Assembly: GCA_020721865.1 (NCBI GenBank)
Contig: DYLW01000026.1
Coordinates: forward strand, 1 to 35,255
Length of the DNA: 35,255 bases
Source of the DNA: Leptospira biflexa
GTDB lineage: Bacteria > Spirochaetota > Leptospiria > Turneriellales > DYLW01
Reading direction: 5' to 3'
Shown here: piece after piece, positions 1 to 8,060 of the stretch
Numbering within the stretch: the stretch's first letter is position 1
Layout of the letters: every line of letters begins with the position of its first letter
Notes under the pieces: generated by a model
What the model was told of the DNA's origin: nothing
What the model saw: only the letters and a program-made list of their open reading frames with translations
The model's database searches: none
Position numbers and translations under genes: made by a program

Positions 1-2
1 CA

Positions 3-71
3 GGGAAAAATCGCAAAGGAAAGAAAAAGCTTGCCGGCGTAAAAATGACCACAAGTATGGATACAGATTGA
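3..71 (+). CDS. Possible 3' end of an upstream gene (partial)
   Basis: A short frame is open from the left edge and ends with TGA at 69-71. It would encode a lysine- and glycine-rich tail of 22 residues. Frame 1 is also open, from the edge to a TAA at 40-42, so the frame cannot be decided from this window. The tail stops 16 bases before the bactofilin start, which would fit an operon. No function can be assigned. Confidence 0.2.
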   Translation, partial: GKNRKGKKKLAGVKMTTSMDTD

Positions 72-87
72 TTATTAAGGGGCAGAT

Positions 88-498
88 ATGGGAAAGTATG
101 ATCAGACAAACTCGGTAATTGGCGAAGGTTCCATTTTTGAAGGTAAGTTTTATATAGCAGGAAGTCTGAGGATCGATGGTAAGTTTGAAGGTGAGATAAA
201 AACTGAAGAAGCCCTTGTTGTTGGAGAAACCGGAAAGGTGAAGACAAATATCCAGGCAAAAGAAGTTCTTCTTGCCGGAACCCTGATTGGCGATATTGAT
301 GCCAAAGAAGAGGTAAGGCTCAGCGAAACAGGAAGAATGCTGGGCGACATTTCCGCTCCAGTGTTATATTTATCCAAAGGGGTTGTGATCCAGGGTAATA
401 TCAATATTTCCGGTGGGCAGAAAAAAGAATCCCGCAAAATCATTGAAGAATCCTATGGTGCGGTAAAAGAACTGGATAAAAAAGGTGTTCCGCAGTAA
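88..498 (+). CDS. Bactofilin (polymer-forming cytoskeletal protein), copy 1
   Basis: This is a 136-residue protein made almost entirely of a bactofilin (DUF583) beta-helix. Residues about 10-105 show the family's short repeating strands, with turns such as GSLRIDGKFEGEI, VVGETGKV and GTLIGDIDA. A hydrophilic tail rich in Lys and Glu follows. Bactofilins polymerise without nucleotides at the inner face of the membrane and often place peptidoglycan enzymes. The start is supported by AAGGGG seven bases before the ATG. A LysM/M23 peptidase follows after 69 bases, and bactofilin next to an M23 peptidase is a recurring arrangement linked to cell shape. A second bactofilin lies at 21700-22059. The family call is secure; the shape role is inferred. 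Confidence 0.93.
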   Translation: MGKYDQTNSVIGEGSIFEGKFYIAGSLRIDGKFEGEIKTEEALVVGETGKVKTNIQAKEVLLAGTLIGDIDAKEEVRLSETGRMLGDISAPVLYLSKGVVIQGNINISGGQKKESRKIIEESYGAVKELDKKGVPQ

Positions 499-567
499 GA
501 CGATACTTTTTTTATTTTCAGTTTATTTTATTAAACTGCGTAAAGAAACGTCGATATTATAAATGGA

Positions 568-1848
568 ATGAGTTATAGCCAAAAGGTTAAAAAACATCTT
601 CTGAGATTACTCAGTTTCTCCCGTAAGAAAAATGGGTGGTGGGAAGACATGGAATTCTACCATGACCGTTTTGGGTATGTTCAACCATACCAGAAAAGTG
701 CCGGTAAAAAAGAAAATACGACAGCATTATGGTTCCTATCCTTGTCTGAAAAAGTAAAATTGGCATGGAATAATGTTATCTCTGAGGTGATGGTTTTCCT
801 TGGTCTTAAAAAAGAGTATGATCCCTTTGGTTACCAGAAAGATATAAAAATCCACAGAATATTTTTTTTTAGAAAAAAGTCATTTTTCTCTTTTTTGTTT
901 ATGGCAGTATTCGCCGGTGCATTCTTTGTTTATATCCCCCTTGCCATAAACTCCCGCGTAATAACAGACAAAAATGATCTCCAGAAGGGGATTGGTGGAT
1001 TTACTCCTGATTCTGTTCTTTCCCACCAGGATTTTCAGAAGATGGAGCAGACAGAAAAGAAAAAGGAATTGTTGATGCAGGCCGCTGTTTCCATTAAGGA
1101 AGAGGCACCCGCTACAAATATCAAACCGGTTAAAAGAATTACATATAAAACAAGACCAGGGGAGTCTTTTGCCAGTGTTGCCAAAAAATTCCATGTGAGT
1201 GTGGCATCCATCGCCGGTTCTTCCGGGATCCGGGAAATTGATGAACTCATACCGGGAACAGTCCTGAGTATTCCCACCCAGAATGGTTTTTTTCTGACGG
1301 TTAAGAGCGGGAATCGGCTTCAGTCACTGTTGACCCGCTACCATGTGGATTACGAAGATTTTCTGGCATTGAATCCGGGAGTGGACCCGGATTTACTCCG
1401 TAGTGGGGATGTGATTTTTTTACCTGGTGCAAATCCGGGAAATCTTATCTCCGGATGGTTAAGACCCGTTGCCAGCCGGGTAATTACCAGTGGTTATGGA
1501 TGGCGATGGCTCTTTGGCCGGAAAAATTATCATAAGGGACTTGATTTGAAAGCACCTTATGTTCCTGTACGTGCAACGAAAAGCGGCAGGGTGAAATATG
1601 CCGGCTGGCTGGGCAGTTATGGAAATACCGTAATAATAACCCATGATAACGGATACCAGAGTATGTATGCCCATTTGAGCCGGATTTATGTTCACGCTGG
1701 AATGGAAGTATCCCGGGGGAAAACCATCGGTAAATCCGGAAACACAGGGTACTCCTTTGGACCGCATCTGCACTTTGAGATAACCAAAAACGGACAGAAT
1801 ATTAATCCTGGGACAAAAATTAAGGGATTGCGATATTCCCGCCGATAA
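568..1848 (+). CDS. Membrane-anchored LysM/M23 (LytM) zinc metallopeptidase
   Basis: This 426-residue protein has a cytoplasmic N-terminal region of about 100 residues and one membrane segment (about 105-127). Two LysM-like modules follow (about 190-240 and 241-288), then a C-terminal M23 domain (about 315-415). The zinc site is intact: HKGLD gives the first His and the Asp, YAHL follows, and the HLHFE motif closes it. It therefore should be an active endopeptidase that cuts peptidoglycan cross-bridges in the periplasm. It lies downstream of a bactofilin, which may localise it through the long cytoplasmic tail; that is inference. The start has only a weak ribosome binding site. A LytM-like protein with lost zinc ligands is encoded at 20566-21693. 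Confidence 0.92.
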   Translation: MSYSQKVKKHLLRLLSFSRKKNGWWEDMEFYHDRFGYVQPYQKSAGKKENTTALWFLSLSEKVKLAWNNVISEVMVFLGLKKEYDPFGYQKDIKIHRIFFFRKKSFFSFLFMAVFAGAFFVYIPLAINSRVITDKNDLQKGIGGFTPDSVLSHQDFQKMEQTEKKKELLMQAAVSIKEEAPATNIKPVKRITYKTRPGESFASVAKKFHVSVASIAGSSGIREIDELIPGTVLSIPTQNGFFLTVKSGNRLQSLLTRYHVDYEDFLALNPGVDPDLLRSGDVIFLPGANPGNLISGWLRPVASRVITSGYGWRWLFGRKNYHKGLDLKAPYVPVRATKSGRVKYAGWLGSYGNTVIITHDNGYQSMYAHLSRIYVHAGMEVSRGKTIGKSGNTGYSFGPHLHFEITKNGQNINPGTKIKGLRYSRR

Positions 1849-1855
1849 TATCGGC

Positions 1856-2818
1856 ATGAATTTATTTAACCATACATTCCAGACAAAGCACCACAGAATT
1901 TCTGATGATTCTCCCGTTTATCTGGTCGCGGAAATTGGGTTGAACCATAACGGAGACTTATCTCTGGCAAAAAAAACAATGGAAGCCGCCAAAGAATCCG
2001 GTAGCAATGCGGTCAAATTTCAGTTTTACTCCACTGATTTTTTTATTCATTCTGCGGAAAAAATAGTACCGTTGAAAGAGATATTTAAAAAAAATGAAAT
2101 CAGTGTAAAAGGAGCAAAGGAACTCAAACTCCATGCGGATTCTCTGGGGATTGATTTTTTTGCCACCCCTCTCAGTCTGGACTGGGTCTCCCATCTGGAC
2201 GATCTGGATGTTCCATTCATCAAAGTGGCATCCGGTGATTTGAATAATTACCAAATGCTTTATGAAATAACATCTCGGAAAAGACCGGTGATCATTTCTA
2301 ATGGTGCCGCTTCCCTGGAGGATTTTTCCCGAACGGTGTCCTTTCTTGAGTACAGGAAATTTCGGGATGCGATGTTTTTATATTGTGTATCCCTCTATCC
2401 CGCAGATCTGGATCTAATGCGGATGGATACCATTGACCGAATGCAACAACTTTCCGGAGCACTCATCGGCTTTTCTGATCATACTCGCAGTACCCTGGCT
2501 CCGTTTGCTGCCGTGATAAAGGGTGCCCGGATTATTGAGAAGCATTTTACCTTGGATAAAAATCTCCCCGGACCGGATCACTCCATCAGTGCAAATCCTG
2601 AGGAGTTCAAAGAAATAAGGAAAAAAATTGATCTGGCAACGACAATGAAAGGAGTCAAAGAAACTCCGCATGAGGCAGAAGTAAAAAACGATTATTACGG
2701 GAAACGCAGTATATACCGGGTTGGCAACAAGTTCTATGCACTAAGACCAAGGGAAAAAAACATGCCCATGGATTCTGATTTTGACCAGATCATGTGGGAA
2801 AGATTCAATCAAGATTAA
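1856..2818 (+). CDS. NeuB/SpsE-family nonulosonate (sialic acid-like) synthase
   Basis: This 320-residue protein matches the NeuB family, which condenses phosphoenolpyruvate with an N-acetylated hexosamine to make sialic, legionaminic or pseudaminic acids. Visible motifs are the N-terminal VAEIGLNHNGDL, VKFQFY, FFATPLS, KVASGDL, GFSDHT, EKHFTLD and GPDHSIS. The barrel ends near residue 275. The last 45 residues do not show the usual antifreeze-like (SAF) domain clearly and the protein is somewhat shorter than typical NeuB, so that domain may be reduced. No NeuA or NeuC lies nearby, so the sugar cannot be specified. The gene starts 7 bases after the M23 stop, suggesting co-transcription, and its 3' end overlaps the convergent gmhA by 14 bases. 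Confidence 0.85.
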   Translation: MNLFNHTFQTKHHRISDDSPVYLVAEIGLNHNGDLSLAKKTMEAAKESGSNAVKFQFYSTDFFIHSAEKIVPLKEIFKKNEISVKGAKELKLHADSLGIDFFATPLSLDWVSHLDDLDVPFIKVASGDLNNYQMLYEITSRKRPVIISNGAASLEDFSRTVSFLEYRKFRDAMFLYCVSLYPADLDLMRMDTIDRMQQLSGALIGFSDHTRSTLAPFAAVIKGARIIEKHFTLDKNLPGPDHSISANPEEFKEIRKKIDLATTMKGVKETPHEAEVKNDYYGKRSIYRVGNKFYALRPREKNMPMDSDFDQIMWERFNQD

Positions 2819-3392
2819 ACATTTTCTTTTCAATGACGGAACAGAGGATATGCCCAATCATAATATGGCTTTCCTGTATCCGGGCGGTTATGGGAGAAGG
2901 AACAACGATGCTCATGTCACCCAGGTCTTTTAATTTTCCACCGCCGGCCCCCAGAAGTAGAAGCACTTTCATATTTTTTTTCCGGGCCATCTCCACAGCC
3001 AGAATCACATTTTTGGAATTTCCCGATGTGGAAATCCCAATAAGAAGATCCCCGGATTTTCCCCATGCTTCCACCCCGCGGGAAAAAATCTGGTCATAGC
3101 CATAATCATTCCCTGCAGCAGTAATGGTGGAAGGATCCGTGGACAGGCTCAGAGCGGGCAGGGCACGCCGTTCATTGCCACCTTTAAAACGTACCACTAA
3201 TTCGGCGGCTATATGCTGGGCATCTGCCGCAGAGCCACCGTTTCCACAAAGAAGGATTTTACCTCCCCTCTCCAACACATCAGAGGCAAGCAATCCGGCG
3301 GCAAAAATCCGATCTGCATCTTTCATCAGCTCGCTCTTTACCCGGATGGATTCTTCAATCTGTGCGGTAACATGGTTACTGGTATATGCCAT
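2805..3392 (-). CDS. gmhA: Phosphoheptose isomerase (SIS domain)
   Basis: This 195-residue SIS-domain protein matches sedoheptulose-7-phosphate isomerase, the first step of ADP- or GDP-heptose synthesis for LPS core or other glycans. Key features are the phosphate-binding LCGNGGSAADAQH, ITAAGNDYGYDQIF, the SIS loop GISTSGNSKN, and RIQESHIMIGH, which carries the family's catalytic Glu and His. The length is normal. It is divergent from the hydrolase gene, with only 43 bases between the starts, and convergent with the NeuB-like gene. Both neighbours in sugar metabolism suggest a glycan role. Other heptose genes are absent from the window. Confidence 0.9.
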   Translation of the reverse strand: MAYTSNHVTAQIEESIRVKSELMKDADRIFAAGLLASDVLERGGKILLCGNGGSAADAQHIAAELVVRFKGGNERRALPALSLSTDPSTITAAGNDYGYDQIFSRGVEAWGKSGDLLIGISTSGNSKNVILAVEMARKKNMKVLLLLGAGGGKLKDLGDMSIVVPSPITARIQESHIMIGHILCSVIEKKMFNLD

Positions 3393-3435
3393 ACTCCCTT
3401 TTAAATGGGCTTGTCATCTCTGCAATGAAAAAAAA

Positions 3436-4281
3436 ATGAGAATTATGAAAAAGTATTACACAAATTATTCTCTGATGGACAGGGGTGGCAAAAAACTGTT
3501 GATATTTATCCATGGTTTGAGTTCTCCCATGTTTGTCTGGAATAAAATTCTTCCGTTTCTGGATATCCCGGATTATGATTTTCTGATTTATGATTTATGG
3601 GGAAGAGGAAAATCAGAAAAACCGGAGGATATATATAACACAGCGTTGTACCATGCCCAGTTGGATTTTCTGAAAGAGGAGATTCTTAAAAAGAAAAAGT
3701 ATAAAAAAATTTCCTATGCAGGTATGTCCTTGGGGGGATTCTTGGCAGCATCCTATGGGGTAAAAAATAAAAAAGATATGGAATTTCTGATATTGCTGGA
3801 TCCGCTGGGATTCCATCTGGATGTGTCTTCATTTTCCCGTGGATTGCTGGCCTCCTCCATGACGGAGAAAATTCTGGAAAAATTTTCTGTTCCCATATTC
3901 AAATCCCTGGTTTATTTTGATTTTTATTCCTATAAAACTACCCGAGAATACCGGACTCTTCTGGGGGAATCCCTGATCCATCCGGAGGATGTGCGGGGGT
4001 TCACACATTCGGTGCTGTCCACCCTGCGTAATCTTTTATCAGAGGATTTAAAATTGGCCTATGAAAATCTACGTGATTTTCAGAAATCCATATTATTAAT
4101 CTGGGGAGAAAAAGACAGAACAATTCCTCTGGACACATCCCATAAATTGCGGGAAATATTACCTGATGCGAGGTTGGCGGTTATTGCTGGAACAGGACAT
4201 ATTCCGCATTTTGAAAACCCGGAAATATGTGCCGTAATGATCAATCGTTTCATCAACCCAGATAAACATCCCGGCCAATAG
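3436..4281 (+). CDS. Alpha/beta hydrolase
   Basis: This is an alpha/beta hydrolase of 281 residues. The open frame extends further upstream to 3124, but that part lies antisense to gmhA, so the start is placed at the ATG at 3436 (another ATG is at 3445). Visible elements are the oxyanion-loop region FIHGLSSPMF, the nucleophile elbow AGMSLGG (Ser), the acid in GEKDRTIPL (Asp) and the catalytic His in GTGHIPHFENP. No signal peptide is present, so it is probably cytoplasmic. The substrate cannot be read from the sequence; esterases, lipases and C-C hydrolases share this fold. The 3' end overlaps the convergent YhaM-like gene by 29 bases. Confidence 0.85.
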   Translation: MRIMKKYYTNYSLMDRGGKKLLIFIHGLSSPMFVWNKILPFLDIPDYDFLIYDLWGRGKSEKPEDIYNTALYHAQLDFLKEEILKKKKYKKISYAGMSLGGFLAASYGVKNKKDMEFLILLDPLGFHLDVSSFSRGLLASSMTEKILEKFSVPIFKSLVYFDFYSYKTTREYRTLLGESLIHPEDVRGFTHSVLSTLRNLLSEDLKLAYENLRDFQKSILLIWGEKDRTIPLDTSHKLREILPDARLAVIAGTGHIPHFENPEICAVMINRFINPDKHPGQ

Positions 4282-5245
4282 CGGAGATATAATCACTCCA
4301 GTAGTGTTTTTCCGGGTTTGCGGTATGGCTACGGCGGTGTTTTCTGCGGGCATCGCTGTAGATAAATTCAGAGGCATCGGTGGAGTCCGCCGCATGCAGA
4401 AGATATGCCTCCGTAAAGCGTGGTTCTTCAATGGCACCCCAAATCCGCTTGCCCTGGTGGGACAAAACTATATGTTCCAGCTTGAGCCGGGTGGATTTAT
4501 CCAGATCTGCCTGGTTGAGTACGGGCAGCAGTTTTTCATAGCCCAGGAGAGTATGGCCTTTCAGTTTTCCTTCATCGGAATGATCAATTTCATAATAAAG
4601 AAATTTATACTCATCTATTTTCCCAATATCGTGGAGAAAACCTCCAGTGATTAACAGATCCCTATCCGCGTCTTTATAAATATTGGTAAAGGCCACGGCA
4701 ATCTGCATGACATTACGAGTATGCTCCAGAAGGCCGCCTATGTATGCGTGGTGAACAAACCGGGATGCCGGGGCTTCCAGAAAAATTTTCAGAAAATTTC
4801 TTTGCTTGAGAAAATAGAGGCATATATTCTTTAATTTGGGGTTCTGGATGGACTGGACCATGGTGCGGATATCCCGGAAAAGCTCTCTCCTGTCGTGGGG
4901 GGTTCTTTTCCAGAACCGGCTCATCTCCAGATTCTTTGTATCTGCCTTTTCCATTTTAATCAGTTTGATCTGGAGTACATCCCGGAATTCTTCCATGATG
5001 CCGGAGATACGGACGATGTCTCCTTCTTTAATTTCTTCTGTTAATTTAGTCAACTCTTTTTGTGCCCCAAAGTAGACCGCCGGAAGATGACCGGTTTTAT
5101 CCGCAAGGATAATTCGCAAAAAGGGTTTTTTTGTTTTCCCGGTGTTTAAATACATTTTCCGGATCAGAAAAAATCCGTCTTCAATATAGCCTTGGTGGAT
5201 TTCTTCAATAAACGGGCTCTGGTTCAAATCCAGTGAGTTTTTCAT
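4253..5245 (-). CDS. YhaM-like 3'-5' exoribonuclease (OB fold plus HD domain)
   Basis: This 330-residue protein has an N-terminal OB-fold nucleic-acid-binding domain (about 10-100, including VRISGIMEEF) and a C-terminal HD phosphohydrolase domain (about 160-320). The HD domain shows HHAYIGGLLEHT, GFLHDIGKIDEY and LEHIVLSHQG, and ends in LLHAADSTDA. This architecture is that of YhaM/Cbf1, 3'-5' exoribonucleases best known in Gram-positive bacteria. The metal-binding His and Asp residues are present, so it should be active on RNA or single-stranded DNA. It is the last gene of a minus-strand group after the sirtuin and the broken crcB, starting 25 bases after the crcB stop. Confidence 0.85.
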   Translation of the reverse strand: MKNSLDLNQSPFIEEIHQGYIEDGFFLIRKMYLNTGKTKKPFLRIILADKTGHLPAVYFGAQKELTKLTEEIKEGDIVRISGIMEEFRDVLQIKLIKMEKADTKNLEMSRFWKRTPHDRRELFRDIRTMVQSIQNPKLKNICLYFLKQRNFLKIFLEAPASRFVHHAYIGGLLEHTRNVMQIAVAFTNIYKDADRDLLITGGFLHDIGKIDEYKFLYYEIDHSDEGKLKGHTLLGYEKLLPVLNQADLDKSTRLKLEHIVLSHQGKRIWGAIEEPRFTEAYLLHAADSTDASEFIYSDARRKHRRSHTANPEKHYWSDYISAIGRDVYLG

Positions 5246-5270
5246 TGCTATTATGATACTGTAAAAAAAT

Positions 5271-5637
5271 CTATCCGGCCAAATATTTTCCGGTTATGAG
5301 CATCGTAAAACCCAGAACCGTATTGCCGGTGAAATAAAAAAATATTTTCAACCATTCCTGGTAGTGGCTCGGTTGTAAAAATCCAGCAGAAGGTGCGGAT
5401 GTGGGAGATCGCCCAGAAAGCCCACAATAACCAGCTCACGGGAAAACGGGAATCCTTCCCACAGCTTTCCCTTCTCCAGAATGATTACGGAAAAAACCCC
5501 AATCAGGAATGTTCCCAGAAGATTCACTGTCGGGTTCCCCCAGGGAAATCCGGGTAAATTATGGCCGATATTTTTGTGATAAAAAATCGGGTTATGCTTC
5601 CAATGCCACCACCGGGGAACACATATAAATAATCCAT
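5271..5637 (-). pseudogene. crcB: Broken crcB/Fluc fluoride channel gene (several frameshifts)
   Basis: Reading across frames gives a nearly complete small CrcB (about 122 residues). The first frame starts at 5637, directly after the sirtuin stop, and gives YLYVFPGGGIGSITRFFI. After one lost base near 5545 the next frame gives FPWGNPTVNLLGTFLIGVF. The GFLGG-TTFSTF region at about 5370-5415 needs about three more inserted bases to read through. The last frame gives YQEWLKIFFYFTGNTVLGF and a TAG at 5271. The PWG..VNLLG and GFLG motifs are typical of fluoride channels. All shifts are single-base losses. Either the gene is dead or this stretch of sequence is poor; the raw window cannot tell which. 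Confidence 0.72.
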
Positions 5638-6399
5638 TTACACCTCTTTTCTTATAATAGATTTTATTTTGCGAGAAATCTCCGGAAATATTTTGCCCGC
5701 TTCTCCAGTGAGCATTATATAGTTTTTTGTTTCCCTTCCGGATTTTTCCGTATTTATCTCAATGACAGTTTTATTCCTCCGCAAAAGGTAATCCGTGTAC
5801 CCCGCCGCCGGATAAACCACTCCGGATGTTCCGGCTATGATCATGACATCTGCATGGTATAGCACGCTTTCTATTTTGCTCATAATGACGGGGTCCAGCA
5901 TTTCCCCAAACCAGACAATATCCGGACGCAGGGCTCCGGAACAGAATGAACATACCGGAGAATTATCATCTGTTTTGCGATATTCCATGGTCTTTCCGCA
6001 ATTAGGGCATCGTGCCCGAAATATATTTCCGTGCATTTCAATCAGGTTTATGGTTCCAGCCACATTATGCAGAGAATCCACATTCTGGGTAATCACGGAA
6101 ACATCTGGCAGTAGATTCTGTAATTCTGTTATGGCATAATGTGCTGCGTTAGGAGATTTCTCTGAAATGAGATTCTTCCGGAAATTATACCACTCCCAAA
6201 CCAATGCAGGATGCTTCCGGAAAGCTTCCGGAGTGGCCAGTTCTTCCGGGCGATAGTTTTTCCAGAGTCCATTTTCCCCTCTGAATGTGGGTATGCCGCT
6301 TTCTGCAGAAACCCCGGCCCCGGTCAGAATGACCAGAGATTTGCTTCCGGCGGCAATCCGGGCAGCAGTTTCCAGTGATTGTTCCTGGGAAATTTCCAT
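5638..6399 (-). CDS. cobB: Sirtuin NAD-dependent protein deacylase (class III-like)
   Basis: This 253-residue sirtuin removes acyl groups from lysines using NAD+. It shows the NAD-binding GAGVSAESGIPTFRG, TQNVDSLHNVAG, the catalytic His in EMHGN, and GTSGVVYPAAG. A zinc ribbon is present as CPNC and CSFC, 20 residues apart. Residues EWYNFRKN give a Tyr-x-x-Arg motif. In SIRT5-like class III enzymes this pair binds acidic acyl groups, so desuccinylase or demalonylase activity is likely. That is an inference from the motif. The gene heads the minus-strand group and is followed without a gap by the broken crcB. Confidence 0.92.
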   Translation of the reverse strand: MEISQEQSLETAARIAAGSKSLVILTGAGVSAESGIPTFRGENGLWKNYRPEELATPEAFRKHPALVWEWYNFRKNLISEKSPNAAHYAITELQNLLPDVSVITQNVDSLHNVAGTINLIEMHGNIFRARCPNCGKTMEYRKTDDNSPVCSFCSGALRPDIVWFGEMLDPVIMSKIESVLYHADVMIIAGTSGVVYPAAGYTDYLLRRNKTVIEINTEKSGRETKNYIMLTGEAGKIFPEISRKIKSIIRKEV

Positions 6400-6540
6400 T
6401 TATTAATACTGAATCTCTTTGCATACGGTAAAGGAAAATTCTGAGGAGCTGGGATAAAACAAGGGATTGTCCGAAAAAAATACTTCCCATAGCATCCATA
6501 GAATCCAGGAAGCAATAGAAAAAATGAGGTGGATAACAAT

Positions 6541-7933
6541 ATGAAAAATAGAGAATTAATGGGGCAGACTGAGATCAATGCAATACGTTTTTTTTCACTT
6601 TTGATTATTGTGAATGCGGGAGCCAACGTGGTTATTGTGATGTTTTCCCAATTATTCGTGGCTCCGCTCTCTATGTATATGAATCGGCTGGAGATTTTTA
6701 TAAGAACCGTTGTGCAGACCCAGAAAGTTTTGGATATACCGGATTTATAAATAATTTTTTCTTCCAGGGCTACCGGGCAACTCTTCAGGAGATAGTATTT
6801 ACGTTCATTATGCAGCTATCGTTTGCAGCATTTGCCTTTGTTCTCATTTATTATGCATTGGAATTTATTATGCGTAAGTATTACATCCGGAATTTTTTTC
6901 CGGATAACCAGATATCCAAATATCAGACATCGGAAATACTTTCCATCCGTATGCGGTTTTTCATCCTTTTTTTGCCATAACAGTTTTCCCCTTTTTATTG
7001 CTCTCCACTGTTGCCTTTGGCCAGATGACCCCGGATCAATTGACAAAGGCCACACTTCCAGTGGGTTTGCTTATTGCCGGATTGACGGGGATATCCTATC
7101 TCATATCCTGGCTGGTGGCAGAATCCTACCGTAAACCCATCTTGGAAATGACCGCCGCAGCCAATAAAATCCGTAGGGCGGATTTTAACATTTCCATTCC
7201 AGTAATTTCTCATGATGAAATTGGGGTGTTTACAGAAACCATCAATGAGGCAGCGTCTGAATTAAAAGAAAAAGAATTCATGAAGGACACTTTTGGGAAA
7301 ATTGTAGATCCTTTAGTGAGAGACCAGCTCCTTTCCGGTCAACTAAACATGGATGGGGAGATCAGAGAAGCCACCATTCTGTTCAGTGACATCCGGTCGT
7401 TTACGTCCTTGTCAGAAAAACTCCCACCGGAAATACTGGTAAACATTTTGAACAGATATTTTGAAGCGATCACGCGAGCCATAACCAGAAATGGCGGGAT
7501 GGTAAATAAATTCATTGGGGATGCGGTTTTAGCAGTTTTTGGTGCTCCTCTGCCGATGGAAAAACACGCCGACGCGGCTATCACATCGGCCATGGAAATG
7601 ATCCGGGAAAGAGAAAACCTGAACCGTGAACTTGTGAAAGAAGGCCACCGTCCCATCCATGCGGGTATTGGCATTCACAGTGGAAATGTCATTTCCGGTC
7701 TCATTGGTTCCATGGACAGAATGGAATACACCGTCATTGGGGACAGCGTCAACACAGCGGCTCGGCTGGAATCCCAGACAAAAGTGGATCATGTAAATAT
7801 ACTGATTTCCGGAAGCACCAAGCTCCTTGCCCGGAAGGAATATTCCTGGCGTTCCCTGGGAGAACGAATCCTGCGTGGGAAGGAAACCCCGGTGGAGGTT
7901 TTCACCCTATCCGTTCCCAGTCATGAAGAATAA
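6541..7933 (+). pseudogene. Membrane HAMP class III adenylate/guanylate cyclase, broken by two frameshifts
   Basis: Three frames in series encode one protein. Frame A runs from the ATG at 6541, which has AGGTGG upstream, to a TAA at 6748. Frame B continues as GYRATLQEIVFTFIMQL to a TAA just after 6975. Frame C holds the rest to 7933. Each junction is repaired by one extra base, the first near 6740 and the second in the T run at 6967-6973. The product would have N-terminal membrane segments and a HAMP linker (RKPILEMTAAANKIRRADF), then a cyclase domain. That domain has both metal-binding Asp (LFSDIRSFTSL, NKFIGDAVLAVFG) and YTVIGDSVNTAARLE, which fits adenylate cyclase. The catalytic part is intact, so a working gene with sequence errors is possible. 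Confidence 0.8.
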
Positions 7934-8060
7934 ACCTTTAGCTGGATTCATTTTAGCCGCCGGTTATGAGAAACGAATGTGGAGTTCTGCCCGGACGCTA
8001 AAACCGTGGATTTTCTGCAGAATGATTGGGAATCCGTTATTCAGAGAATATCGCCCACCG
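7923..8060 (+). pseudogene. Truncated sugar nucleotidyltransferase (MobA/GT-A-like) remnant
   Basis: A short frame starts at an ATG that overlaps the cyclase stop by 11 bases. It begins with GFILAAGYEKRM, a near-match to the nucleotide-binding LAAGxGxRM of sugar-phosphate nucleotidyltransferases. TLKP and MIGNPLF follow, as expected for the next strand of that fold. Similarity ends near 8040, where the convergent cydC gene begins, so only about 40 of an expected 220 or more residues remain. The right boundary is approximate. It appears to be a gene cut off by a deletion, once translationally coupled to the cyclase. Confidence 0.45.

Noticed and set aside
519..538. Hairpin CAGTTTA-loop-TAAACTG between bactofilin 1 and the M23 gene
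   Set aside because: The stem is AT-rich, only 7 bp, and has no T tract after it, so a terminator or attenuator cannot be supported.
3124..3435. Upstream extension of the alpha/beta hydrolase frame
   Set aside because: It is antisense to gmhA, and the hydrolase similarity begins after the ATG at 3436.
5251..5439. Small 62-codon minus-strand frame as a separate gene
   Set aside because: It is one shifted frame within the broken crcB; its translation lacks the CrcB residues that the other frames show.
6998..7933. Stand-alone soluble cyclase starting at 6998
   Set aside because: The same frame continues upstream into membrane sequence that joins the earlier frames after one base is added, so the ATG-like start is internal.
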